This document shows, piece after piece, positions 1 through 9,282 of a stretch of DNA of 38,347 bases. The notes under the pieces were generated by a model. That model did not search any database and was not told where the DNA came from. It worked only from the letters and a program-made list of their open reading frames with translations. This stretch comes from an uncultured Bacteroidales bacterium. GTDB taxonomy: Bacteria > Bacteroidota > Bacteroidia > Bacteroidales > Muribaculaceae. The position numbers and the translations under genes were made by a program. The DNA lies in NCBI GenBank assembly GCA_947176235.1, contig CAMWPM010000020.1:1-38347 (forward strand). The letters are read 5' to 3'. The stretch's first letter is position 1. The number at the start of each line of letters is the position of its first letter.

Positions 1-85
1 CCCCCCCCCCCCCGGCCCCCCCCCCCCCGCCCACCCGCGCCGGCGCCCCCACGCGCCCCCCCCCCCCGCGCCCCCCCCGGGGGGG
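1..85. repeat. C/G-only low-complexity tract at the window edge
   Basis: Bases 1-85 are almost purely C with scattered G and two A residues, ending in a C8-G7 junction. The rest of the window has balanced composition, and nothing codes here. Most likely this is a sequencing or assembly artefact at a contig end rather than biology. The sequence becomes ordinary intergenic DNA from about position 86. Confidence 0.75.
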
Positions 86-184
86 AGTGGTGGAAAAGGA
101 GGGGATGTTGGGAGAAAGGGAGTATTTTTAACATTTGGGGCGGTATATTATAGTGTAAGTGATAGGAAATTAAGAAAAATTTGC

Positions 185-192
185 TAACTTTG
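185..192 (+). promoter_or_regulatory. Promoter -7 element for the DUF4493 operon
   Basis: TAACTTTG matches the Bacteroidetes -7 consensus TAnnTTTG exactly. It lies 50 bp upstream of the first lipoprotein start. No TTTG -33 box is seen at the usual 19-21 bp spacing, so strength is uncertain. Confidence 0.6.
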
Positions 193-241
193 CCACGAAA
201 ATTTGCTTTTTTAATACAAGAGTAATCAAAATCTAAACCTT

Positions 242-2794
242 ATGAACAAAATTCTTGTAGGAATGCTTTGCTCCTCCCTGGTTATGGGTCTCGCAAGTTG
301 CGGCGAGGACGCAGGGAAAGGGTCGACAGCCACAGGACGAATCAGTCCGACAACAGAGGTGAGTCGACAGCTTGTGACGGCACAGTCACGTTCGGAATCC
401 GGCGAGGAGTCGGAAACCCGCGAATCCCGTGCCATCTATGATTCTCACGAAAACCATCTGAAAGGCATTGACGCATCGCGCCTTGGCATCACACTTAAGG
501 ATGCCGACGGCAATGTGGTGGGTCAATGGGAGAGCCTTGGCGCATACGAGCCGGAGACGGAATACAGCGTGGGCCGCTACACGATGGAGGCTTCCTTAGG
601 CAGTGAATCGGCGGATGGCTTCGAGGCACCCTATTTCAAGGGAGTTGCGGATGTGACCGTAAAAGAAAATGAGACAACGAAAGCCATTCTGACTGCAGAG
701 CTTGCGAATGCCGGCGTGGCGATAACGTTCACGGATAAATTCAAGGGCTATTTTTCGGATTACCGTGTGTCGGTGGAAACGTCAGCCGGGAACACGTACG
801 TCATCACTGCAGACGAAACGCGCCCGCTGTTCGTCGCTCCGGGTACTGTTAACCTTACGCTCGATGCCAAGCGTCCGACGGGCGAGGTCTATACGGTGTC
901 AGCGGGATCGTTCACAGCCGCTGCAAAGACCGTGCATGGCATCACGATGGAACTCGATGGTGATTTTGACAAGGCTGTGCTTACGGTGGCGTTTGATGAA
1001 ACTGTGAGTCAGGAGCCTTTGGAAATTGACCTTTCAGAGGAACTTGCCACAGCTGGTGCTCCCTACATGACGCTGAGCGGATTTGAATCGGGCAAAAAAT
1101 ATGAATATGTGTTCGGTAACCTCGCTCTTGCGGCATCGGAAGAGCCTCAGGTGCATATCACGAGTAAGGCAGGACTCAAAAGCGCAAAACTGACGATCAA
1201 CGGTAAGGCATACGAACTGCTGAATGCCGGAGATGCCGCTGAACTTACGGGCAAGGGTCTGAAGCTGATCGGCGTGGAGGATGGCGCAAAGATGTCGCGC
1301 GTGGACTTCAAGGGCTATATGGCGCAGCTCCAGCCCGGTGAAACTACGTTTGAATTCACTGTTACGGATAAGGCAGACCGTCAGCCGGAAGAGACTGCTT
1401 CGATCGGATTCATCTGCGCGGTAGATGAATTGAAATATGAGTTAGTGTCCATTCAGCAGGATATTCCCTCAGTAGCCGGAGCTACGGCAGAAGGAATCAT
1501 GACTTTCAATGGAAGCGATCCGAAGGGTCAGATAGTAGTGAAAATTCTCAATGAGCGTGGTGCATACGACGTGGTGAATCCTGAGTATGTCAGCACCGGA
1601 ACCAAAAATGAGTATAAGTTTGCTGTAGAGTTACCGGCACTTAGAAATATCTCGTTGGGTCTCGCCAGCACGGCAATGGAAGGGAATGATGCAACATCGC
1701 CCACACATGCTCCCAAGCATATAATGACTACCAACCGACTCTGCCCGGATTTCACCCTTTCACCGATCGAGAATGATGTATGGGCATGGGAAGGCGTACT
1801 GAAGGCGAGTGTAAACGATCCTACGTTCCAGGCAATCTTTGAAGATTATCTCAAGGACAGTAATTCCGCACTTCAGTTCAGTGCCAGCGCAAATGGTTCG
1901 GTTGCTACAGCACGAGTTGAAGGGAAAGATCTATATGTAGACGTGAAATCCATTACTCCTTCGGCAACACCGGCTGTTGTAAAAGTGACCGGTAAGCTGG
2001 CAAGCGGAAACGGATCAGGAGAATTCACGCCTGAGGCAGCTGCGCAGCTTCCCAATTGGAACTTGAATGCCGAGGCAAAAATTAATGGTTCTGCATCTAA
2101 TTGGGAAAATTATGAGTTTGAAGGATGGGGAACCAATAATGCTATGACGACAAGTCAGGGTGGAAATTATGGGTATGTCAGAATATCCGGCACAATTCCT
2201 GAAAACAATGGAAAATCGGGCAAGGGCGTTCGCATCCGTACTTGTGGCTGGGGTCAAGGAAATTCGGCAACCGGCAGTAATGGTACAAGTGGTGCATGCA
2301 AATACACTGATGCAGGTTTGCTGCACTTAGGTTCGACCAGAACAGCTCGTCCATCAGGATATGGCGAAAATGACAATAAGACCAATAGTACAAGTACCGG
2401 ACCTGTTACAACGGATGACCTTGATTGCGGAGTCTCATTCGCGTCGCGTCCCACGGCACTCTCGTTCTGGTACAAATACGCGCCAAAGAATTCAGCTGAT
2501 AAGGGCTTTGTGGAGATATGGGTTAAGGATGCCACAGGTAATATCCTATCTCATAAAACAAAGAACCTTGATGCAAAAAGTAGTTATACGCAGGAAACAA
2601 TACAGTTGGATTATCCTGCCAAGTGTGAGAAAGGAGCTAAGATTTATGTAAAGTTCCTGTCATCCTATAGTATGGAGTACATTAAACGAACTGATTCAAA
2701 TTTCTCAGGACCCGGATTTGGAAATTTAAAAAGAGGAACATTTATGGGATCCCAGCTAACTGTAGACGAAATCGAGTTGATTTATAACAAATGA
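242..2794 (+). CDS. DUF4493 / PCMD-like surface lipoprotein (first of three)
   Basis: A predicted exported lipoprotein of 850 aa. The N-terminus is a signal peptide ending in a lipobox (LASC, Cys20), so the mature protein should be lipid-anchored in the outer membrane, possibly surface-exposed. Residues of roughly 60-290 have the DUF4493 pattern: a YTMEASLG-type strand, then a PYFKG motif, then an 'ELANAGVAITF' strand. The C-terminal ~230 residues resemble the PCMD (putative carbohydrate metabolism) beta-sandwich and end in VDEIELIY, a tail also seen in the third gene. The biochemical role of these domains is not established; binding of glycans or host ligands is only an inference. The gene opens a three-gene operon and its stop overlaps the next start (ATGA). 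GC-rich codon use matches the neighbours, apart from a more AT-rich C-terminal part from about 2050. Confidence 0.8.
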   Translation: MNKILVGMLCSSLVMGLASCGEDAGKGSTATGRISPTTEVSRQLVTAQSRSESGEESETRESRAIYDSHENHLKGIDASRLGITLKDADGNVVGQWESLGAYEPETEYSVGRYTMEASLGSESADGFEAPYFKGVADVTVKENETTKAILTAELANAGVAITFTDKFKGYFSDYRVSVETSAGNTYVITADETRPLFVAPGTVNLTLDAKRPTGEVYTVSAGSFTAAAKTVHGITMELDGDFDKAVLTVAFDETVSQEPLEIDLSEELATAGAPYMTLSGFESGKKYEYVFGNLALAASEEPQVHITSKAGLKSAKLTINGKAYELLNAGDAAELTGKGLKLIGVEDGAKMSRVDFKGYMAQLQPGETTFEFTVTDKADRQPEETASIGFICAVDELKYELVSIQQDIPSVAGATAEGIMTFNGSDPKGQIVVKILNERGAYDVVNPEYVSTGTKNEYKFAVELPALRNISLGLASTAMEGNDATSPTHAPKHIMTTNRLCPDFTLSPIENDVWAWEGVLKASVNDPTFQAIFEDYLKDSNSALQFSASANGSVATARVEGKDLYVDVKSITPSATPAVVKVTGKLASGNGSGEFTPEAAAQLPNWNLNAEAKINGSASNWENYEFEGWGTNNAMTTSQGGNYGYVRISGTIPENNGKSGKGVRIRTCGWGQGNSATGSNGTSGACKYTDAGLLHLGSTRTARPSGYGENDNKTNSTSTGPVTTDDLDCGVSFASRPTALSFWYKYAPKNSADKGFVEIWVKDATGNILSHKTKNLDAKSSYTQETIQLDYPAKCEKGAKIYVKFLSSYSMEYIKRTDSNFSGPGFGNLKRGTFMGSQLTVDEIELIYNK

Positions 2795-4191
2795 ATATAA
2801 TGAAAACAAGCAAGATATTGGCAGTGATGGCGCTTGCCGGAGCAATGACGCTGAGCAGCTGCAAAGACGAGACTTATGTACCCGATCTGAAAGTGGGCCC
2901 TAACGGTATCCTCTCGACGGCAAAAATGTCGATCAGCGTGACAAACGCCGAGACAGAGATGCGTTCGTCGCGTGCGACGAATGTGGATGCGTTTGTGGTA
3001 AGCGTGTTGAAAGGGAATACGCTTACCAAAAAGTCGACATACGGAGAGCTTGAAAGCACAATCGAACTTGAGGCGTCGAAGGACTATAAAGTGTCGGTCG
3101 TGTCAAGTGATGAATGTCCGCTTGCAGAGTTTGATGCACCTTACTTTAAAGGTGAGCAGGCTTTTGAGATCGAAGCAGACAAGGTGACAGAAGTGGATCC
3201 GGTAGTGTGTAAGCTCGCAAATGTCAAGGTGTCGATAAAATATTCGGACGCTCTAAAGAAAGCTTTAGGTGATGACGTGACAGTTACTGTAAAAGCCAGC
3301 ACGGACGGAGAATTAGTGTACACTCCGGATGAGACCCGCTCGGGTTACTTCAGATATGTGGACAATTCGTTTACGATGGTCGTGACTCTGAACGGTACGA
3401 TCGCCGGTGACAAAGAAACTGTCACACAGTACTTCAAGGACTTCGCTCCGGGTCAGCACCGCATCATCACCTTCGGACTCAAGGGTCCGAACGGAGAGAT
3501 CCCCGACGAGACCGGAACGATCTCGGGCGAGGGAGTCTCGGTGGATGTGAGCTACACGACACAGGATCTTACCGTCCCCGTGAAGCCCGGCGATGACGCT
3601 GACTTAGGCAATGACGGACGTCCCGGTCAGGATGACAATACGGGCGATAACAAACCCGGCGATGATGATCCTCAGCCTCCGACGCCCGGCGACGAAGAAA
3701 CAATCTCGTTCAGCAGTGACAATCTGAAACTTGACGGAAGTGTGACGAGCTGCGCAAACGACTTGTTTATTCCTGACGGTCATGGCGGATATCAAACTGA
3801 TGAAGACGGTTTTTATCTCAGCAAACCTGCCGTTGTAAAAATTAATGCTAATAATGGTATTGCGGAGCTTCTGGTCACTATTGAATCAGAGGGTCTGTCA
3901 CCTGCCGTGCTCGGTGGGGTAGGTCTGCCGAACGTATTTGACCTCGTAAATCCGGTATATCCAAACGATTACGAAGGATCGAAAATGGATAGTCTGGGAG
4001 ATGCAATCGGTGGATTGGGTCTGCCGTGGGGCGAGGCTGTAAAAGACAAAACTGCCGTGGATTTCGATATCACAGGATTCATGGGACTTCTTACCATCTA
4101 TGGCGGAGACAGCACATTCCTACTTAAGGTTACGGATAACTCCGGCAACTCAAAGACTCTTAAACTGGTAATCAACGCGGACGTAGAATAA
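2791..4191 (+). CDS. DUF4493 lipoprotein with Asp/Pro-rich linker (second of three)
   Basis: Exported lipoprotein of 466 aa, signal peptide with lipobox LSSC (Cys24). ATG at 2791 overlaps the upstream stop (ATGA), which suggests translational coupling; a second in-frame ATG at 2800 gives a more typical signal peptide (MKTSK...), so the exact start is open. Residues ~40-260 follow the DUF4493 pattern, including APYFKGE and CKLANVKVSI. A low-complexity linker rich in Asp, Gly and Pro spans ~263-303 and joins a C-terminal all-beta domain (~304-466) that I cannot name. Unlike its two neighbours it has no PCMD-like end. It is the middle gene of the operon, 18 bp before the third. A multi-lipoprotein surface assembly is plausible but not demonstrated. 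Confidence 0.8.
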   Translation: MNIMKTSKILAVMALAGAMTLSSCKDETYVPDLKVGPNGILSTAKMSISVTNAETEMRSSRATNVDAFVVSVLKGNTLTKKSTYGELESTIELEASKDYKVSVVSSDECPLAEFDAPYFKGEQAFEIEADKVTEVDPVVCKLANVKVSIKYSDALKKALGDDVTVTVKASTDGELVYTPDETRSGYFRYVDNSFTMVVTLNGTIAGDKETVTQYFKDFAPGQHRIITFGLKGPNGEIPDETGTISGEGVSVDVSYTTQDLTVPVKPGDDADLGNDGRPGQDDNTGDNKPGDDDPQPPTPGDEETISFSSDNLKLDGSVTSCANDLFIPDGHGGYQTDEDGFYLSKPAVVKINANNGIAELLVTIESEGLSPAVLGGVGLPNVFDLVNPVYPNDYEGSKMDSLGDAIGGLGLPWGEAVKDKTAVDFDITGFMGLLTIYGGDSTFLLKVTDNSGNSKTLKLVINADVE

Positions 4192-4209
4192 TCAAACACT
4201 GACAAAGCT

Positions 4210-6531
4210 ATGAAAAAAATATGTGTTTTCGGTAGTGCAGTTGTCATGATGGTTATGACTGCTGCCTGCTCCGACGATTCGAAGAACATGGACGGCGACG
4301 GCCGTCTGTCGATCAAAGCGGCGATTTCATCTACCGTAGATAAGGTGGAGAAAAGCCGAGCCGCTGATGATACCGATGCAGACTATCAGGAAAATCTTGC
4401 CGAACAGTGCAACATCTGGGTTTCGCGCAAGAAAGACAATGCAGTTGTGAGAAAATTTGTCGGTACCGGTTCATTGCCCACGGAAGGAGTCACACTGAAT
4501 GCGGGTGATTATAAAGTGGAGGCATGGTCAGGTGACAGCGTGACTGCATCGTGGACGCGTCGATTCTTCAAGGGAGAGTCGGACGTAACGGTGGCTGCCG
4601 GTCAGGATGCTTCAGCTACGGTAATCTGCCGGGTAGCCAATGTACTCGCTTCGGTCAACTACTCCAATGTGGATGAGGCTCTGACAGAATATTCAATGAC
4701 CATTTACCCGGAAGCACTTGAATCGAGGCTTGAAGAGGGTGGAAAGTCGCTGACATTCGGGGCAACGGAGTCGCGCAAAGGCTACTTCATGATGCCGAAA
4801 GCGGGACGCACGCTCAAGTGGGTGCTCAGCGGTACTGCAAAAGACGGCTCGGAATACATAAAAGAAGGTAGAATAGCAGATGCGCAAGCAGCTACAGAAT
4901 ATGTGCTCAATGTCAAATTCACTTCATCAGAGAATGCCCAGCAGGGTGCAGCAGCTATCTCCGTCACGGTGATCGAACAGCCGGTGGAGACCGTGGAAGA
5001 GAAGCCCATCATTCTTCGCACGGCTCCGGAGATCGGACTGTACGTGAGTGATGGCGGCGACGGACATGCCGGAGTGGCAACGCTCGATGATCCTTTCTAC
5101 GTAGAGAAAGGTAGCGTAGGTCCGATCAAGGTGTTTATCAACTCATCGGCAACTATTAAGAACGTCTATATCTCCAACGATCAGCTTGACGAGCTCTTCC
5201 CCGGGATCGGAGGAAAGCATGTGGATCTGATGGAAATGTCGGAAGGCATCAAGCAGGAAATGAAGAACGGCGGATTGTTTGAAGTGATTTCGACTATAGA
5301 TACGGAGAACCATACGTCACAGTATAAGATCAACTTTGACGAGGCTTTCACCAACCGTCTGGAAGAGGGAGAATACAGCTTCGAAATCGAGGCTGTGGAT
5401 GCCGATACCATAACGAACTATAACGAGAAAACCGGAATCATTGAAACCGTGAAACGCGAAAAACGTTCGTCTGCTACGCTGACGCTTGTGGTGTCGGATG
5501 CTACCGTGATGGCTGATCCTATTGCAACGGAAACTCCGGGTCTTGACTTTAATGAGACGGAAGCCGTGATAACGGCAACCGTACTTAAAGAGGGTGTGAA
5601 CGAAGCAGGCTTCTACTGGGGCACTTCGGAATCGGCTCTTGACAACTACGTGAAGGGTGAGTCGATCGCGAGCCGTTCGATAGCGCAAGGCACGAAATAC
5701 AGAGCACGTCTGACCGGACTGCAGCCAGGTGTTAAATATTACTACGTAGCGGCTTCCGACATGGAAAAGAGTTCGCGTGTAGAGAGCTTTGAAACTCCAA
5801 ACCGTCAGTTGCCTAATTCAGGCTTTGAAGATTTTAAAGATGGGAAGCCTCTGCTCCTATATACCGGTAGCGAGACGAATATGTTCTGGGATTCAGGAAA
5901 TCACGGGTCTGCAACAATGAAAAAGAATGTGACGGATACCGATGAGTCAATCAAGCATAGCGGCAACAGATCACTTCGAATGTCATCCCAGTTTGTCGGA
6001 GTAGGTTCGATCGGCAAATTTGCCGCCGGAAATGCCTTCATCGGTAAGTACCTCAAAACAGACGGCACCGATGGCGAGCTTGGCTGGGGACGCAAGTTCT
6101 CAGGACGCCCGAAGCAGCTGAAAGGCTGGGTGAAGTACTCGCCTGTAGCAATTACAGATGTCGCAGGCAATGCACCTGCTGAATACAAGAAGGGAGACAT
6201 GGACCGAGGTATCATCTATGTCGCTCTGCTGGATGACAGTAAGGCTCAAGGGGCTTCGGAATATCAGGATTTCCCCGTAGTAGTAAAGACGAAATCCACC
6301 AAACTGTTTGATAAAAATGGCTCTGACGTTATCGCTTACGGCGAAATGGTGTTTGAAGGAAACGTTGGAGAAAACGGTATGGTTGAATTTACAATCAATC
6401 TGGACTATAAGCGTTCCGGAGTAATTCCGACATATATCCTGCTCACGATGTCAGCCTCGAAGGGTGGAGATTATTTCACCGGTGGCAGCGGTTCGAAGAT
6501 GTGGGTGGATGATCTGGAGCTTGTGTATTGA
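4210..6531 (+). CDS. DUF4493 - FnIII-like - PCMD lipoprotein (third of three)
   Basis: Exported lipoprotein of 773 aa with lipobox TAAC (Cys20). Domain order as read from sequence: DUF4493 (~30-260, with RRFFKGE and CRVANVLASV), a second beta-rich region (~270-430), a fibronectin type III-like segment (~440-535, with GFYWGTSES and LTGLQPGVKYYYVAAS), and a C-terminal PCMD domain (~540-773, with MFWDSGNHGS, GKFAAGNAFIGKY and KMWVDDLELVY). PCMD was named for presumed carbohydrate metabolism, but direct function is not established. It closes the operon and is followed after 28 bp by a strong rho-independent terminator. Probably a cell-surface protein that binds or organises an extracellular ligand; this is inference. 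Confidence 0.82.
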   Translation: MKKICVFGSAVVMMVMTAACSDDSKNMDGDGRLSIKAAISSTVDKVEKSRAADDTDADYQENLAEQCNIWVSRKKDNAVVRKFVGTGSLPTEGVTLNAGDYKVEAWSGDSVTASWTRRFFKGESDVTVAAGQDASATVICRVANVLASVNYSNVDEALTEYSMTIYPEALESRLEEGGKSLTFGATESRKGYFMMPKAGRTLKWVLSGTAKDGSEYIKEGRIADAQAATEYVLNVKFTSSENAQQGAAAISVTVIEQPVETVEEKPIILRTAPEIGLYVSDGGDGHAGVATLDDPFYVEKGSVGPIKVFINSSATIKNVYISNDQLDELFPGIGGKHVDLMEMSEGIKQEMKNGGLFEVISTIDTENHTSQYKINFDEAFTNRLEEGEYSFEIEAVDADTITNYNEKTGIIETVKREKRSSATLTLVVSDATVMADPIATETPGLDFNETEAVITATVLKEGVNEAGFYWGTSESALDNYVKGESIASRSIAQGTKYRARLTGLQPGVKYYYVAASDMEKSSRVESFETPNRQLPNSGFEDFKDGKPLLLYTGSETNMFWDSGNHGSATMKKNVTDTDESIKHSGNRSLRMSSQFVGVGSIGKFAAGNAFIGKYLKTDGTDGELGWGRKFSGRPKQLKGWVKYSPVAITDVAGNAPAEYKKGDMDRGIIYVALLDDSKAQGASEYQDFPVVVKTKSTKLFDKNGSDVIAYGEMVFEGNVGENGMVEFTINLDYKRSGVIPTYILLTMSASKGGDYFTGGSGSKMWVDDLELVY

Positions 6532-6559
6532 ACCGATTGACTAAGTCGATAAAAGAATT

Positions 6560-6589
6560 CCCCGCCCTTGAGTGGCGGGGAGTTTTTTA
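6560..6589 (+). terminator. Rho-independent terminator of the DUF4493 operon
   Basis: Perfect 7-bp stem CCCCGCC / GGCGGGG with loop CTTGAGT, followed by AGTTTTTT. It sits 28 bp after the third lipoprotein stop. Confidence 0.9.
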
Positions 6590-6610
6590 TCAAGTCAGGT
6601 GTGGTCTGGA

Positions 6611-6673
6611 GGGTGGAGAGTGGAGAGTGAAGGGCGGAGAGTAGAGAGTGAAGAGTGGAGGGCGGAGAGTTGG
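6611..6673 (+). repeat. Purine-rich 21-bp tandem repeat
   Basis: Two 21-bp units (6611-6631 and 6632-6652) differ at only two positions; a third, more diverged unit follows to 6673. The core is GGAGAGTnGAGAGTGAA. The strand is almost all purine. It lies between the lipoprotein terminator and the aldolase start. No function is known. Confidence 0.8.
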
Positions 6674-6728
6674 GAGATATATTAAGAATGATTTTTAACA
6701 GCAATATTATATTAACAATAAATAGAAT

Positions 6729-7397
6729 ATGGCAAGATTTGATGCAATAGCAGTGATAGAGAAGATGGGCGCCACCGGAATGGTGCCGGTGTTTTACCAC
6801 AAGGATGCCGAAACGGCTAAACAGGTGGTGAAAGCATGCTACGATGGAGGCGTAAGAGCCTTCGAGTTTACAAACCGTGGAGATTTCGCGCATGAAGTGT
6901 TTGCGGAAGTGGTGAAGTTCGCCGCCAAAGAGTGCCCCGAAATGGCTATCGGCGTAGGATCGGTGGTTGATCCCGGAACCGCCTCGCTCTACATGCAGCT
7001 TGGCGCAAGCTTCGTGGTGGGTCCGCTTTTCAATCCTGAAGTGGCAAAGGTGTGCAACCGCCGTCTCGTGCCTTATACACCCGGATGCGGAAGCGTCACG
7101 GAGGTGGGAATGGCGCAGGAATCGGGCTGCCAGGTGGTGAAACTCTTCCCGGGGGATGTGCTCGGCCCGAAGATGGTGAAGGGGCTTATGGCTCCGATGC
7201 CCTGGAGCAAGCTGATGGTGACCGGCGGTGTGGAACCGACAGAGGATAACCTGACAGCGTGGGTGAAGGCAGGAGTGTACTGCGTGGGGATGGGTTCAAA
7301 GCTCTTCCCGAAGGATCGCGTTGCTGCCGGCGACTGGCAGTACGTCAGCGACAAGTGCCGCGAATCACTCGCTATCATAGCCAAAGCACGCGGGTGA
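6729..7397 (+). CDS. eda: KDPG/KHG aldolase
   Basis: 2-dehydro-3-deoxyphosphogluconate / 4-hydroxy-2-oxoglutarate aldolase, a 222-aa cytoplasmic TIM-barrel enzyme that splits KDPG to pyruvate and glyceraldehyde 3-phosphate. Visible signatures: FEFTNRG with the general acid/base Glu46; [11 protein letters not shown]; and VVKLFPGD, where Lys138 is the Schiff-base lysine by alignment with the E. coli enzyme (FKFFPAE). Length is normal. It stands alone, between the lipoprotein terminator and its own terminator at 7428, with no neighbouring kdgK or uxu genes, so the sugar acid it serves is not shown. No clear TAnnTTTG promoter is seen upstream. Confidence 0.92.
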   Translation: MARFDAIAVIEKMGATGMVPVFYHKDAETAKQVVKACYDGGVRAFEFTNRGDFAHEVFAEVVKFAAKECPEMAIGVGSVVDPGTASLYMQLGASFVVGPLFNPEVAKVCNRRLVPYTPGCGSVTEVGMAQESGCQVVKLFPGDVLGPKMVKGLMAPMPWSKLMVTGGVEPTEDNLTAWVKAGVYCVGMGSKLFPKDRVAAGDWQYVSDKCRESLAIIAKARG

Positions 7398-7427
7398 GAA
7401 CGTCGTAAAGCACTTAAACAGATAAAT

Positions 7428-7472
7428 GCGCCGCCCGGAGGGATGAACCAACGGACGGCGCACATCGTTTTT
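7428..7472 (+). terminator. Terminator after eda
   Basis: Ten-bp stem GCGCCGCCCG / CGGACGGCGC (one mismatch) with a 14-nt loop, followed by ACATCGTTTTT. It lies 30 bp after the eda stop and isolates eda from DUF4924. Confidence 0.8.
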
Positions 7473-7496
7473 CAATAAAATAAACATTTCAAAGAT

Positions 7497-8132
7497 ATGA
7501 TAATAGCATCACAGAAGAGAAAAGAGAATATTGCCGAGTACGTGCTGTACATGTGGCAGATCGAGGACATGATCCGCGCCAATGACCTGGATATAGACAA
7601 AATAGACAAAAATATCATAAGCCGATTCAACCTTACCGAAGCGCAGCACAAGGAGATGAGGGAGTGGTACGAGTCGCTCATCGATATGATGCGCCGCGAG
7701 GGAGTGGCGGAGAAAGGGCATCTGCAGATGAACAAGAATATCGTGGCGCATCTTGTGGACCTGCATCAGGCTCTGCTTAAGGATCCGCGTTTCCCCGACT
7801 ACACGGCAGAATTCTACCGCACGTTGCCATATATTGTGGAACTTCGTTCTAAAGCCGGTGAGGAGAAGCTTGGCGAGATAGAATCGTGCTTCACGGCACT
7901 CTACGGAATGCTGATGCTGCGGCTTCAGGGAAAAGAAATCTCCCCTGACACGCAAAATGCCATCAAGCAGATATCACGCTTCATAGCCATGCTTGCAAAA
8001 GATTTCCATCTCGACGAAGAAGATAAGCTCTTCACTGAGGAGGCTTCAAAAAAACGCCGTGACATCGAGGACGTGGAGACCTTCGAGGAGGTGAAGCCGG
8101 GAGAAACCCCAGACAAAGCAGAAGAGAAATGA
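7497..8132 (+). CDS. DUF4924 family protein
   Basis: A 211-aa soluble, mostly alpha-helical protein. The N-terminus (MIIASQKRKENIAEYVLYMWQ) and the central helical region are characteristic of DUF4924, a Bacteroidetes-restricted family of unknown function. The last ~35 residues are highly charged and probably disordered. No signal peptide or membrane segment is seen. Its stop overlaps the start of the following alpha/beta hydrolase gene (ATGA), so the two are translationally coupled; that context does not reveal a role. Confidence 0.85.
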   Translation: MIIASQKRKENIAEYVLYMWQIEDMIRANDLDIDKIDKNIISRFNLTEAQHKEMREWYESLIDMMRREGVAEKGHLQMNKNIVAHLVDLHQALLKDPRFPDYTAEFYRTLPYIVELRSKAGEEKLGEIESCFTALYGMLMLRLQGKEISPDTQNAIKQISRFIAMLAKDFHLDEEDKLFTEEASKKRRDIEDVETFEEVKPGETPDKAEEK

Positions 8133-9172
8133 AGAGGAGTGCATTGAGAGGAGTGCTTGCGGGGGCGCTGATGCTGACCGCATGGCTTTCGGCGGGAGCG
8201 AGAGAGTGGGTGACAGACGTAGCTCTTGGCAAGCCGTTCGAAATGACAACCGTACATCAGCCGGATGATTATTCAGGGACGGTCTACTCGACCGTTGTCC
8301 GACTCGACGAGGGGAAAAAGACAGGGAAGGGTGTGCTCTACGTGCATGGCTTCAACGACTATTTCTTTCAAGACGAGATGGCACGGGAGTGGGCGCAGCA
8401 TGGTTACGAGTTCTATGCCGTGGATCTGAGGAAGTACGGACGCTCGCTGCGGAAGTGGCAAAAGCCGTTTCAGGCGAGGGATATGCATGAATATTTCGCG
8501 GACCTTGACTCCGCGCTGACAATAATGACGCGTGAGGGTGGCGTGAGAGAGATCGTGCTGATGGGACATTCGACGGGCGGACTGATTACGTCGCTTTTCA
8601 TGGCGTCGCATCCGCGCTACCCGATAAAAGCGCTGGTGCTGAACAGTCCGTTTCTTGACTGGAACTTAGGAGACACGGAGAAGCTGATCCCGGCGGTGAG
8701 CGGTGTGGGCAAGGCTCTGCCGGCACTGAAGATCAAGCAAGGCGCATCGAGCGCTTACAGTGAGAGTCTGCTCGCCGGGGAACATGGCGAGTGGCATTAC
8801 AACACGGCGTGGAAGATGACGCAAAGCCCTGACGTGTCGGCAGGCTGGGTGCGTGCGATTACGGAGGCTCAGCAGGCGTTGAGAGGCGGGAAGGCTGACA
8901 TACGGGTGCCGGTGCTCCTGATGATGTCGGAGAAAAGTGTGCACGGGAGCGAATGGACTCCGGAGCATAACAGGGCAGACGGGGTGCTGGACGTCAATGA
9001 CATATACAAGTACGGAATGCAGCTGGGAAAGAATGTGACACCGGTGAGAGTGCAGGGCGGACTGCATGACCTGATGCTTTCTGCCAAAGGAGTCAGGACG
9101 CCGCTCTACCGCTATATGTTCAACTGGCTCGCGCCGATACTGGGGCGGCAGACGGAAATGAGCGGTCGCTGA
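8129..9172 (+). CDS. Exported alpha/beta hydrolase (S33 / lysophospholipase-like)
   Basis: A 347-aa serine hydrolase of the alpha/beta-hydrolase fold. A signal peptide is visible (ALRGVLAGALMLTAWLSAGA), so it probably acts in the periplasm. Motifs: VHGFNDYF (72-79, oxyanion-hole strand), DLRKYGRS (99-106), the nucleophile elbow GHSTGG with Ser148, and GGLHDLM near the C-terminus supplying the likely catalytic His. The pattern is closest to lysophospholipase/monoacylglycerol-lipase-like hydrolases (Hydrolase_4). The substrate cannot be told from sequence. It overlaps DUF4924 by 4 bp and forms a two-gene unit with it. No terminator is visible before the prfC promoter. Confidence 0.8.
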   Translation: MKRSALRGVLAGALMLTAWLSAGAREWVTDVALGKPFEMTTVHQPDDYSGTVYSTVVRLDEGKKTGKGVLYVHGFNDYFFQDEMAREWAQHGYEFYAVDLRKYGRSLRKWQKPFQARDMHEYFADLDSALTIMTREGGVREIVLMGHSTGGLITSLFMASHPRYPIKALVLNSPFLDWNLGDTEKLIPAVSGVGKALPALKIKQGASSAYSESLLAGEHGEWHYNTAWKMTQSPDVSAGWVRAITEAQQALRGGKADIRVPVLLMMSEKSVHGSEWTPEHNRADGVLDVNDIYKYGMQLGKNVTPVRVQGGLHDLMLSAKGVRTPLYRYMFNWLAPILGRQTEMSGR

Positions 9173-9202
9173 AAATGGGACTTTGCCCGGACGCGAGGAT
9201 GA

Positions 9203-9234
9203 TTTGCAATAGTGAGGCAAAATGAGTAATTTTG
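9203..9234 (+). promoter_or_regulatory. prfC promoter
   Basis: TTTG at 9203-9206, 20 bp spacer, TAATTTTG at 9227-9234: a consensus Bacteroidetes -33/-7 pair. Because a TTG codon at 9232 lies inside this element, the prfC start must be downstream, at the ATG at 9283. Confidence 0.8.
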
Positions 9235-9282
9235 CAGTCGGAAAAAACAACCGATACACCGACATACTACACATCATCCGAT

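Noticed and set aside
9232-9282. N-terminal extension of prfC from a TTG at 9232
   Set aside because: The codon lies inside the -7 promoter element; ATG 9283 gives the normal RF3 length and start.
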